The notes under the pieces were generated by a model. That model searched no databases. It had not been told where the DNA came from and saw only the letters and a list, made by a program, of their open reading frames with translations. Positions 53,283 to 61,355 of a stretch of DNA of 64,000 nucleotides are shown here, piece after piece (the first letter of the stretch is position 1; each line of letters opens with the position of its first letter). Source of the stretch: UTPRO1 sp031400185 (GTDB lineage: Bacteria > Desulfobacterota > Binatia > UTPRO1); assembly GCA_031400185.1 (NCBI GenBank), contig JANNPN010000255.1:1-64000 (forward strand). The letters run 5' to 3'. The position numbers and the translations under genes are program-made.

Positions 53283-54433
53283 GCGTCCGCGTCGCGGTCG
53301 CGGTCGCCGTCACCGTCGTCGTCGCGGCGTCCGGGCCCGCTTCGGCCGCCGCCGACGCATACTCGCCGACCGAGCTGCGCGTGCTGCGCTCGCTCTGGAT
53401 CGGCAGCCTGCCGCCGCTTCCCGACGACCCGTCGAACGCGTACGACACCGATCCGCGCGCCGCCGCGCTCGGCCGCGCGATGTTTTTCGACGAGCGCTTC
53501 AGCAAGAGCGGAACGGTCGCGTGTGCGACCTGCCATCCGGAGCCCACGAGCTTCCAGGACCGGAAGCCGATCGCCGAGGGCGTCGGCCGGCTCACGCGGC
53601 GTTCGATGCCGCTGCTCGGGGTCGCCTACAACACGTGGTTCTTCTGGGACGGACGCAAGGACTCGCTCTGGGCGCAAGCGGCGACGCCGATCGAGAACCC
53701 GCTCGAGCACGGGCTCGCGCGGGCGGAGGTCGTCGACTACGTCGCGCGGTTGCGACGCGACGAGTACGAGGCGATTTTCGGCGCACTTCCGGCCGATCGG
53801 ACGAGCGAGGCCGCGACGACGCGCGTGCTCGCGAACGTCGGCAAGGCGATCGCCGGCTTCGTGCGGTCGATCGTGCCGGGACCCGCGCGCTTCGACCGCT
53901 ACGCGGTGGCGGTCCTGGCGGGCAGGGCGCCCGCGGCCGACGCGCGCCTCACGGCCGCGGAGGCGCGCGGGCTCCGCCTGTTCATCGGACGGGCGCGTTG
54001 CACCAACTGCCATGCCGGGCCGCTCTTCACGAACGGCGAGTTTCACTTCACGCGCGTGCCGCAGACCACCTCCGATCCCGGTCGCAGCGCCGCGATCGCG
54101 CTGGTCGAAGGCGACGAGCTGAACTGCCTCGGCCCCTTCAGCGACGCCGCCCCCGAGGCGTGCGGCGCGCTCCGCTTCCTCGACCGCGACACGCGCGACA
54201 CGCTGCGCGCGTTCAAGACGCCGACGCTTCGGAACGTCGCCGTCCGCGCGCCCTACATGAACGCCGGACAGCTCGCGACGCTCGCGGACGTGCTCCGGCT
54301 CTATCGCGATCGGAGCCACGGCTTGAAGGAGCTCGCGCACGGCGAGCTCACCGACGCGGAGCTCGGCGACCTCGAGGCCTTCCTCGGGACGCTGACGGGA
54401 CCGGTGACGGCCCTCGGCCCGCCGGCGAGCTGA
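53279..54433 (+). CDS. Dihaem cytochrome c peroxidase / MauG-like protein
   Basis: A 384-residue periplasmic protein with a signal peptide (about 1-25). Two haem c sites are C82-x2-C85-H86 (CATCH) and C241-x2-C244-H245 (CTNCH), as in bacterial CcpA and MauG. The region NTWFFWDGRKDSLWAQA (118-134) is the conserved linker between haems. It should reduce peroxide or perform MauG-type protein oxidation. It is coupled (GTGA) to the FixH/YtkA-like gene. The last 86 bp of the CDS are antisense to the TetR gene. Confidence 0.9.
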   Translation: MSVRVAVAVAVTVVVAASGPASAAADAYSPTELRVLRSLWIGSLPPLPDDPSNAYDTDPRAAALGRAMFFDERFSKSGTVACATCHPEPTSFQDRKPIAEGVGRLTRRSMPLLGVAYNTWFFWDGRKDSLWAQAATPIENPLEHGLARAEVVDYVARLRRDEYEAIFGALPADRTSEAATTRVLANVGKAIAGFVRSIVPGPARFDRYAVAVLAGRAPAADARLTAAEARGLRLFIGRARCTNCHAGPLFTNGEFHFTRVPQTTSDPGRSAAIALVEGDELNCLGPFSDAAPEACGALRFLDRDTRDTLRAFKTPTLRNVAVRAPYMNAGQLATLADVLRLYRDRSHGLKELAHGELTDAELGDLEAFLGTLTGPVTALGPPAS

Positions 54434-55046
54434 CGGTCAGGTAGCCCAGCAGGAGCCGCGTCACCTCGCGCGTGATCGCCCCCGACGCGAGGTCGTTGGG
54501 GCGCTCGACGACGGCCTCGTGGATCGTCGCCTCGACCGTGCGCACGACGAGGTAGGTCGCGAGGTCGAGGTCGCGGACGGCGATCTCGCGGCGCCGGCTG
54601 GTGAGGAGCGCCCGCACCCGCGCGACCGTGCGCTGCTCGAACGCCGTCGAGGCGTCCGACGGCCCGAGCTGCGGCACCTCGGTGGACAGCACGCGGTGCA
54701 GCGCGGGGTCGATGAGATGCGCGGCGACGTTGGCGGCGATGACCGCGTGCACGATGACGGGGAGCGGCGCGTCGCCGACGCGCGCCATGACGGCATCGAG
54801 CCCGCGCTCGAGGTCGGCGATGTGGCGAACCTTCAGCTCGGCGAGCAGCGACTCCTTGTTCGGGAAGTACTGGTACAGCGAGCCGACGCTCACGCCCGCC
54901 GCGTCGGCGACGCGGTTGGTCGTGAAGGCGCCGTAGCCGTCGCGAACGAGAATGCGAGCAGCAGCGCCGACGATCGCGTCGACGGTCGCGTGCGAGCGGG
55001 CTTGCGAGGGCCGTTTGCGCGGCCGGGAGGCGTCGAGACGAGCCAT
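54348..55046 (-). CDS. TetR-family transcriptional regulator
   Basis: A 232-residue regulator. The HTH is at about 15-65 (RSHATVDAIVGAAARILVRDGYGAFTTNRVADAAGVS, SLYQYFPNKESLLAEL), followed by a helical ligand domain. The C-terminal 30 residues (SSPAGRGPSPVPSASRGRPRG...) are Arg/Pro rich and lie in the part that overlaps the MauG-like gene, so they may be a late extension of the frame. It is divergent from the O-methyltransferase gene with a perfect palindrome in between. Confidence 0.88.
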   Translation of the reverse strand: MARLDASRPRKRPSQARSHATVDAIVGAAARILVRDGYGAFTTNRVADAAGVSVGSLYQYFPNKESLLAELKVRHIADLERGLDAVMARVGDAPLPVIVHAVIAANVAAHLIDPALHRVLSTEVPQLGPSDASTAFEQRTVARVRALLTSRRREIAVRDLDLATYLVVRTVEATIHEAVVERPNDLASGAITREVTRLLLGYLTVSSPAGRGPSPVPSASRGRPRGRRAPRR

Positions 55047-55071
55047 TGATCGAATGCGAGTTGAAAAATGT

Positions 55072-55083
55072 GAGCGATCGCTC
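55072..55083. promoter_or_regulatory. Palindromic TetR operator candidate
   Basis: The 12-bp perfect palindrome gagcgatcgctc lies in the 69-bp gap between the divergent TetR and O-methyltransferase genes, 25 bp from the TetR start. Confidence 0.6.
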
Positions 55084-55115
55084 GTATTCTCTAGTCTCCC
55101 GAAAAGGAGGAGGCA

Positions 55116-55784
55116 ATGCCTGATGCTCTGAACGACCCACGCGTGATTGCGAGCCTCGACCGCCTGCACGAGGCGGCGAAGGGCGACCGCTGGGTGTTCC
55201 TGCGTGCCGCGCCCGCGGCGCTCTGGTCGGCCGCGACCGGCGGCTCGTTGCTCGAGGGTGTGACCCCGTACCTCAAGGACGCGTACATCCCGGTCACGCG
55301 CGACCAGGGAAAGTTCCTGTACCTCACCGCGCGCTTGATCGGCGCTCGCACGATCGTCGAGTTCGGCACGTCGTTCGGGATCTCGGCGCTGTACCTCGCG
55401 TCGGCCGCGCGTGCGAACGGGGGACGGTTCATCGGCACCGAGCGCGAGCCGCACAAGATCGCGGCCGCGCGCGCCAACCTCGCCGAGGCCGGCCTCGACG
55501 GCGTCGCGGAAGTGCGTGCGGGCGACGCCATGGAGACGCTCGCCGACGTCCCGGCGCCGATCGACTTCGTGCTGCTCGACGGGTGGAAGGACGTCTACCT
55601 CCCGATGGTGCAGCTCCTCCGCCCGAAGCTCCGCAAAGGCGCCGCCGTGCTCGCCGACAACATCTTCACGTTCCCGAAGGAGCTCGCCTCGTACGTCGCC
55701 TTCGTCCGCGACCCCGTCAACGGCTTCGAGTCGACGACCGTCGCCCTCGGGCACGGGCTCGAGTACTCGGTCGTCGTTGCATGA
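55116..55784 (+). CDS. O-methyltransferase (CCoAOMT-like)
   Basis: A 222-residue SAM-dependent enzyme. Motif I is IVEFGTSFGISALYLA (80-95), the acidic motif is GTEREPHKI, and the metal/catalytic region is DFVLLDGWKDVYLPMVQLL followed by VLADNIFTF. This is the plan of class I catechol/caffeoyl-CoA O-methyltransferases. A strong ribosome binding site (aaaaggaggagg) precedes the ATG. The stop overlaps the ferredoxin start (ATGA). A phenolic or hydroxylated substrate is likely, possibly made by an oxygenase. Confidence 0.9.
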   Translation: MPDALNDPRVIASLDRLHEAAKGDRWVFLRAAPAALWSAATGGSLLEGVTPYLKDAYIPVTRDQGKFLYLTARLIGARTIVEFGTSFGISALYLASAARANGGRFIGTEREPHKIAAARANLAEAGLDGVAEVRAGDAMETLADVPAPIDFVLLDGWKDVYLPMVQLLRPKLRKGAAVLADNIFTFPKELASYVAFVRDPVNGFESTTVALGHGLEYSVVVA

Positions 55785-56116
55785 GTCGCGACAAGGAGAA
55801 GGCGCGCCGCGCGTCGGCGCATCCCGATCGGCCGGGCGAGCAGTGCAAGGCGCCACCGGGCACCTGGCAACCGGTCGTCGACCACGCGCGCTGCGAGGGC
55901 AAGCGCGATTGCGTCGACGTCTGCCCCTACGACGTTTTCGAGGTGCGCCGGATCGACGACGCCGACTTCCAGGCGCTCTCGTGGTTCTCGCGCGCGCGGG
56001 TCTTCGTGCACCGCATGCAGACGGCGTACACGCCGCGCGCTTCGGCGTGCCAGGCGTGCGGCCTCTGCGTGGTGGCGTGCCCGGAGGACGCGATCAGGCT
56101 CGTGCGACGATCGTGA
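55781..56116 (+). CDS. Ferredoxin with one intact and one altered cluster motif
   Basis: A 111-residue ferredoxin. The second motif CQACGLCVVACP (C-x2-C-x2-C-x3-CP) is complete for a [4Fe-4S] cluster. The first reads CEGKRDCVDVCP, with Lys where the second Cys of a standard motif stands. That substitution usually gives a [3Fe-4S] cluster. An insertion of about 35 residues (RIDDADFQALSWFSRARVF) separates the motifs. It overlaps the O-methyltransferase gene by four bases and is convergent with the PEP-utilizer gene (23-bp overlap). It probably serves an oxygenase. Confidence 0.88.
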   Translation: MSRDKEKARRASAHPDRPGEQCKAPPGTWQPVVDHARCEGKRDCVDVCPYDVFEVRRIDDADFQALSWFSRARVFVHRMQTAYTPRASACQACGLCVVACPEDAIRLVRRS

Positions 56117-57764
56117 CGCGACCGGCGTCCGCATCGATGCCGACCTGGTCGCCGTCGCGGATGAGGCGGGTCGCGTTCGTCACCCCGACGAGCGCCGGGA
56201 TGCCGAGCTCGCGGGCGACGATCGCGCCGTGGGAGAGCACGCCGCCGGCTTCGAGGACGAGGCCGGCGGCGCGCTCGAGCACCGACGTCCAGCCGGGATC
56301 CGTGTAGACGGCGACCAGCACGTCGCCGTTCGCGACCCGCTCGAAGTCGGCGGGGCCGCGGACGATGCGCGCCGGCCCTTCGCAGCGGCCGGGCGCGCCG
56401 ACCTCGCCCGTGAGCGCGCCGCCGGCAGGGGCGCTGGAAGGTCCGATCGCCACGTCGAGGGTCTCGGGCGGCGGTGTCGTCGCATCGCGGGCCGCGGCGG
56501 CGCGGCGCTCCGCGATGCGCGCGGCAATGGCCTCGGGGTTTTCGGCGGCGTGTCCGAGCTCCTCGACGTCGAGCCAGAACACGTCGTCAGGACGCGCGAG
56601 CACGCCGCGCCGCGCGAGGTCGGCGCCGAATGCGAGTACGATCTGTCGCAGGCGCGCCAGGAAGAAGTCGGCGTGGTAGCGCATGTTCTCGCGTAGCGCG
56701 TAGTACCGCTGCGCCTGCTCGAGAACCTTCCGCAAGACGGCGCGCCGGGCGGCGGCGAGCGGACCGCTCCCGAGCGCGGCCTCCATCCGCTCGGTCGCGA
56801 CGAGGCGGCGGTTGACCACGGCCGCACGATCGAGCGCCGCGTCGGTTCCGGCCGCGAGCGCCAGCTCGACCACCATGGCCGGCGACTCGGCCCACGTCGG
56901 GCAGGAGAGATCGCGCCCGGTCAGGCGATGCCCGTGCTGCTCGAGGAAACGACGGAACGCCCGGCCGGCTGTGCCTTCGTCGCGGGCGAGGATCGTCGCG
57001 GCGGTCCCGGGCTCGTGGGCGGCGAGCGCGGCGGCGATCGCCGGGTCGCTCCGGAGGAGGCGCGCCAGCGTGTGGAGGTCGTAGTGTGCCTCGAGCGACG
57101 CGACCCCGGGGATGCCGATCGTGAGCGCCGCGTGCTCGGCGGTGAGGCGGGGTGCCCAACGGTGGGCGAGCTCCTGCAGCAGGTGGAAGAAGACGTAGGC
57201 GAAGACCACCCCCCAGCTCACGACGTCGAGATAGTGACCGAGCCGCTCCGAGACGTGGACGAGCTCTTCACGGAGCTCGGCCTCGGATGGTTCGGCGCCG
57301 AACGTCCCACGTTTTTGGAAGCCGCGGCGGATCTCGACGCATTCGCGGTCGAACGCCTCCGCCCGCTGCCACGGCGACCAGCTCGGCTCGTTCCGCCAGG
57401 CGCGCTCGGCAATCGCGAGTGCCTGCACGATCCCGCCGAGCCACGATGCCCAGCCGCCGACCCGCGCCCGGGCGGCGTTGGGGAGGAGCCGGAGCAGGCC
57501 CTCGCTCTGGAGGCCCGTCGGGAGGAGCCGGATCGCTTCCGCGAGGAGGGTCGCGTTCACGTAGACGTGGCTCGCGTGGTGGCGGAAGACCGGCAGCTCC
57601 GCGAGCGGGTCGAGCCCCGCGGTCTTGAGCGGTCGGCGGACCATGTGATCGGCCATGGGCTCGGCGAGGAGCGAGTAGGTCAGCGGCGTCACCGAGCCGC
57701 TCCAGAGCTCATCGGCGAGCCGGCGGGTCCAGATCGGCGGCGGAGTCGAAAAGGTAGTTGACAC
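56094..57764 (-). CDS. PEP-utilizer mobile-domain protein without kinase domain
   Basis: A 556-residue protein. The C-terminal 80 residues are the phosphohistidine swivelling domain of PEP synthase/rifampin phosphotransferase type: GGVLSHGAIVARELGIPALVG with active His512. The N-terminal 420 residues resemble the RPH-type substrate-binding region and are mostly helical (LRENMRYHADFFLARLRQIVL, DDVFWLDVEEL). There is no ATP-grasp (PPDK N-terminal) domain, so the protein alone cannot make the phosphohistidine. The start is GTG at 57764, next to the operator of the divergent TetR gene. Confidence 0.85.
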   Translation of the reverse strand: MSTTFSTPPPIWTRRLADELWSGSVTPLTYSLLAEPMADHMVRRPLKTAGLDPLAELPVFRHHASHVYVNATLLAEAIRLLPTGLQSEGLLRLLPNAARARVGGWASWLGGIVQALAIAERAWRNEPSWSPWQRAEAFDRECVEIRRGFQKRGTFGAEPSEAELREELVHVSERLGHYLDVVSWGVVFAYVFFHLLQELAHRWAPRLTAEHAALTIGIPGVASLEAHYDLHTLARLLRSDPAIAAALAAHEPGTAATILARDEGTAGRAFRRFLEQHGHRLTGRDLSCPTWAESPAMVVELALAAGTDAALDRAAVVNRRLVATERMEAALGSGPLAAARRAVLRKVLEQAQRYYALRENMRYHADFFLARLRQIVLAFGADLARRGVLARPDDVFWLDVEELGHAAENPEAIAARIAERRAAAARDATTPPPETLDVAIGPSSAPAGGALTGEVGAPGRCEGPARIVRGPADFERVANGDVLVAVYTDPGWTSVLERAAGLVLEAGGVLSHGAIVARELGIPALVGVTNATRLIRDGDQVGIDADAGRVTIVARA

Positions 57765-57785
57765 TACAGGGCTATCCGCGTAGCA

Positions 57786-57811
57786 CTGAATCGCGATTCA
57801 GTTCTGAACTG
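57786..57811. promoter_or_regulatory. Double palindromic operator between divergent genes
   Basis: Two overlapping perfect palindromes fill the gap between the PEP-utilizer and TetR genes: ctgaatcgcgattcag (57786-57801, 16 bp) and cagttc-t-gaactg (57799-57811). Overlapping sites of this kind often bind two TetR dimers and control both directions. Confidence 0.65.
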
Positions 57812-57826
57812 ATATTCACAAACCCC

Positions 57827-58456
57827 ATGCCGACTCGTACAGCGATGGTCACCGATCTGAATGACCTGAGCCGTCAGGATCGCCGGCGCGCGAAGACCCG
57901 GGGTCAGCTCCTCCAGGCCGCCAAGCGCCTCCTCTCCACCAAGGGTTTCCACGGCACCAAGATCGCCGACATCGCGGCGGCGGCGGACGTCGGGACGGGC
58001 ACCTTCTATCTGTACTTTCCGACGAAGGACGCCCTCTTCGCCGACCTCGTCCGCGAGACCGCGCTCGCCGCCAAGGAGGCGATGGATGCCGCGAAGGCCG
58101 CCCACACCGACCCGGTCGCGCGTGCCCGCGTCGGCGGTGCGACGTTCTTCCGCTTCGCCGCCGACAACCGCGACGTCTTCCGGATCCTCTTCGGCCACAG
58201 CTCGCAGTTCGACGAGCTCCTCCGCGAGGTGCATCGGATCTTCATCGCCGACATCGAAGCCGACTTCGCGGCAGGTGTGCGGGTTGGCGCCTTTCGCGAT
58301 CTCCTGCCCGCGTTCGCGGCCCAAGCGATCGTCGGCATGCTCTCGCAAGTCACGTCCTGGTGGCTCGATCACCAGGAGATTTCCATCGAAGACATCACGT
58401 TCATGACCCACCGCATGCTCACGCAGGGCACGACGGTGCAAGGAGAACCCCAATGA
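57827..58456 (+). CDS. TetR-family transcriptional regulator
   Basis: A 209-residue regulator. The HTH is at about 20-68 (RGQLLQAAKRLLSTKGFHGTKIADIAAAADVGTGTFYLYFPTKDALFADL); the ligand domain follows. The start may be ATG 57827 or an internal ATG at 57845. It begins 16 bp after the double palindrome. The stop overlaps the start of the diiron protein gene by four bases (ATGA), so regulator and enzyme are one operon, divergent from the PEP-utilizer gene. Confidence 0.93.
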   Translation: MPTRTAMVTDLNDLSRQDRRRAKTRGQLLQAAKRLLSTKGFHGTKIADIAAAADVGTGTFYLYFPTKDALFADLVRETALAAKEAMDAAKAAHTDPVARARVGGATFFRFAADNRDVFRILFGHSSQFDELLREVHRIFIADIEADFAAGVRVGAFRDLLPAFAAQAIVGMLSQVTSWWLDHQEISIEDITFMTHRMLTQGTTVQGEPQ

Positions 58457-59457
58457 CCGAGCCCGCCCTCGCCATCAGCAGTCTCGAAGCGGTGGAGGAC
58501 TTCACCGAGAAGCTCTCGACCACCTTCGACACCTGCTACACCTGGAGCTACGACACGTTTCGCACCGGCCTCCGCAATCTCTACGACAAGGCCAAGCAGA
58601 ACCAGTGGGACCAGGCGACGGCGCTCGATTGGTCGATCGACGTCGACCCCGAGGCGGAGAACCTCCCGGACATGAACAACCCGCTCTACGGGACGCGCCT
58701 CTGGGACAAGTTCACCGAGCGCGAGATCCGGAAGTTCCGCATGGAGCAGCTCTCGTGGAGCCTCTCGCAGTTCCTCCACGGCGAGCAGGGCGCGCTCCTC
58801 GCGACCGCGCAGATCGTCGACGCGGTGCCGTGGATCGAGGCCAAGTACTACGCCGCGACCCAGGTCATGGACGAGGCCCGTCACGTCGAGACCTACGACC
58901 ACTACCTCCGCGACAAGATCAAGAAAGAGTACCCGATCAACAAGCATCTGAAGACGCTACTCGACCAGATCCTCACCGACTCGCGCTGGGACATGAAGTA
59001 TCTCGGCATGCAGATCATGGTGGAGGGGCTCGCCATGGCCGCCTTCGGCCTCATGGAGAAGTTCTCGAACGAGCCGCTCCTGAAGACGATGACCCAGTAC
59101 ATCATGCGCGACGAGTCGCGCCACGTCGCCTTCGGCGTGCTCTCGCTCGAGGGCGTCTACAAGGAGCTGAACGAGCGCGAGATGCGCGAGCGCGAGGAGT
59201 TCACCTACGAGGGCTGCCGCCTCATGCGTGATCGCCTCTACGCCGTCGAGGTGTGGCAGGAGATGGGCCTCCCGATCGACGAGACCAAAGAGATCGTCAT
59301 GAGCTCCGAGATCATGCGCGAGTTCCAGAAGATGCTGTTCTCGAAGGTGGTGCCGAACTGCAAGCGTCTCGGGCTCCTGACGCCGTGGCTCCGCGAGCGC
59401 TTCCACGAGCTCGACATCCTGAAGTTCGAGCACCTGGCGTCGAGCGTCGACGAGTAG
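58453..59457 (+). CDS. Ferritin-like (R2-type) diiron protein
   Basis: A 334-residue four-helix carboxylate diiron protein. The ligand set is complete: E111 (HGEQ), E141-x2-H144 (DEARH), E191 (MVEG) and E221-x2-H224 (DESRH). The fold places it near ribonucleotide reductase R2, AurF and long-chain oxygenases rather than ferritin. The R2 radical tyrosine is not evident. O2 activation to hydroxylate, desaturate or oxidise an N- or C-atom is expected. It needs an electron donor; the ferredoxin at 55781 is the nearest. It is in one operon with its TetR gene. Confidence 0.9.
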   Translation: MTEPALAISSLEAVEDFTEKLSTTFDTCYTWSYDTFRTGLRNLYDKAKQNQWDQATALDWSIDVDPEAENLPDMNNPLYGTRLWDKFTEREIRKFRMEQLSWSLSQFLHGEQGALLATAQIVDAVPWIEAKYYAATQVMDEARHVETYDHYLRDKIKKEYPINKHLKTLLDQILTDSRWDMKYLGMQIMVEGLAMAAFGLMEKFSNEPLLKTMTQYIMRDESRHVAFGVLSLEGVYKELNEREMREREEFTYEGCRLMRDRLYAVEVWQEMGLPIDETKEIVMSSEIMREFQKMLFSKVVPNCKRLGLLTPWLRERFHELDILKFEHLASSVDE

Positions 59458-59596
59458 CGTTCAGCGGTAGGCCAGGATCGGTCACGGCCACGGCAGTCAT
59501 GCTGTGGTGGACGGGCGGCTCGAAGCGTTGGGCAGTCGCAGTCCTACTGTCCCAGGTTGGTGCAGCAATTCGTGCGCGTGCCCTGGAAGAGACGAC

Positions 59597-59627
59597 ACCT
59601 CGGTCGGTATGAAACGCCGATCGAGGT
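59597..59627 (+). promoter_or_regulatory. Leader hairpin over the ribosome binding site
   Basis: An 11-bp stem (acctcggtcgg pairs with ccgatcgaggt, one G-U pair) with a 9-nt loop ends seven bases before the ATG at 59634. The only purine-rich Shine-Dalgarno-like stretch (gaggt) is inside the stem, so translation could be closed or thermally gated. Confidence 0.55.
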
Positions 59628-59633
59628 CTCGCC

Positions 59634-61355
59634 ATGTCCGACGTAGAAGAGTCCGAGCGGCAGAACATCGGCCAACCGTTCCACGAGTTCAAAAAGACGC
59701 TGCCGCGCCTCAAGGTCAGGGTGCTCTGCCAGGACCCGCTCGTACGGAAGACCGACGGTTTGGGCGTCGTGGAGGTCACGCTCGACGGCGAGCGCTATCT
59801 GGAGCAGGGACCTCGCACTGCGCGCGTCGAAGTGATCGATCACGACCTCGACGAGGGGACGACGCATCCCCCGGTGCAGGTGCGCAAGAACGGCACGGGA
59901 TTCGCCGTCGGCGCGTTGCGCGAGGACCTGCGCTCCAACGTCCACTTCCACCAAGTGAACGTGTGGGCGATCGTCAACCGCACGCTCGCGTTGCTGGAGA
60001 AGCCGGAGCTGTTGGGGCGCCCGGTGCCGTGGGCGTCCGGGAACGGCCGGTTGGTGGTGATGCCGCATGCCGGCCGTGGCGCGAACGCCTACTACGATCG
60101 CGAGAGCGGCGCCCTCCGCCTCCTCTATCTCGGGCAGGAGCAGGACAGGGTCTTCTCCTGCCTTTCCCACGACATCGTCACTCACGAGCTCGGTCATGCG
60201 GTGCTCGACGGGCTGAAGCCGGGATACGACGAGGTGTCCTCGCCGGAGACCGCCGGGTTCCATGAGTACTTCGGTGACGCGCTGGCTCTCGCATCCGCGC
60301 TGACGTTCCGCGAGGTGCTCGTCAAGGCGGCGGGAAACATTCCACGCACGCTCGAAGCCGACTTTCTCGACCGCATCGGCGAGGAGTTCGGCGCCGCGGC
60401 GAGCCGCGGCGTACGCGCCTACGTGCGGCGATTCTCCAAGGTCTGCACGCTGACGCAGTTGACCAAAGGCGGGAACGTCAGTGCGCACGATCACTCGCAG
60501 GTGCTGAGCGGCGTGTTCTTCCAGTTCTTGAAGTTCCTCTACGAGCGGAAGCTCGCCAAGGCGCGTGAAGACGAGCAGGAAATTGACGGCGGCCACGCGG
60601 TGAAGGCACTGGTGAACGCGGCCAAGCAGGCGACCCGCACCATGCTGTGCGCGGTCGATTACTGTCCGCCGGTCGACGTGTCGTTCCTGCAGTACGCGCA
60701 AGCGGTGATCCGCGCCGAGCAGGTCGCGTTCCCGGAGGAGGGGCGCGGGATTCGCGCCGAGCTCGCGAGGCTGTTCAACGAGCGCGGTATCGGCGCCTGT
60801 CCGGCGGACCTGAATGCACCTCAGACCGTCCGCAACCGGGACTTGCACCCGTACGACGTCGACGTGCTGTCGGCCACGTCGGAAGCAGCCTACCGCTTCC
60901 TCGACGAGAACCGCTCGCCGCTGTGCATCCCACGGGAGGCCAACTTCCGAGTCGTTCGGCGTTACCGCACCCGCAAGAAGACGGCGAGTGGATTCTTTCC
61001 GCCGCGCGAGGTGGTGCTCGAGTTCGTGTGGAACGAGCAGATGACGCTCGAAGCCGACGCGGCCCGCTTCGGAACGCTCGCCGGCGCGCGCTATCCGGTT
61101 CCGTGCGGCGGCACCCTGGTGTTCGACGGCAACGGCAACGTTCTGCACTACGTGCTCAACGGGTCCGCCGACGATCGGGAAAGTCGCCAAAGGCGCCTGG
61201 CCGCGTACCTCGAGACGTTGGTGAAGCGGGGCCTCATCGGCCTCGCGGGGCAAGCGAAGCCCATCGAGGCCCTGCGCGACGGCGATCAGATCCATTTGAA
61301 GCGCACTTCGAACCTGCGTCACTACGACCGTGATCGAGAGGAGACCGATGGCTGA
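59634..61355 (+). CDS. Zinc metalloprotease of gluzincin type (HELGH)
   Basis: A 573-residue protein with the zinc motif H184-E185-L-G-H188 (IVTHELGHAVLDGLKP) and a likely third ligand E211 in GFHEYFGDALAL, 23 residues on. That is the M4/M36-like gluzincin arrangement. The N-terminal 130 residues are beta rich. No signal peptide, propeptide or membrane segment is visible, which is unusual for these mostly secreted enzymes. The C-terminal 170 residues (RTRKKTASGFFPPREVV ... ETDG) are unrecognised. The stop overlaps the next gene by eight bases. The gene is preceded by a hairpin that covers its ribosome binding site. Confidence 0.82.
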   Translation: MSDVEESERQNIGQPFHEFKKTLPRLKVRVLCQDPLVRKTDGLGVVEVTLDGERYLEQGPRTARVEVIDHDLDEGTTHPPVQVRKNGTGFAVGALREDLRSNVHFHQVNVWAIVNRTLALLEKPELLGRPVPWASGNGRLVVMPHAGRGANAYYDRESGALRLLYLGQEQDRVFSCLSHDIVTHELGHAVLDGLKPGYDEVSSPETAGFHEYFGDALALASALTFREVLVKAAGNIPRTLEADFLDRIGEEFGAAASRGVRAYVRRFSKVCTLTQLTKGGNVSAHDHSQVLSGVFFQFLKFLYERKLAKAREDEQEIDGGHAVKALVNAAKQATRTMLCAVDYCPPVDVSFLQYAQAVIRAEQVAFPEEGRGIRAELARLFNERGIGACPADLNAPQTVRNRDLHPYDVDVLSATSEAAYRFLDENRSPLCIPREANFRVVRRYRTRKKTASGFFPPREVVLEFVWNEQMTLEADAARFGTLAGARYPVPCGGTLVFDGNGNVLHYVLNGSADDRESRQRRLAAYLETLVKRGLIGLAGQAKPIEALRDGDQIHLKRTSNLRHYDRDREETDG

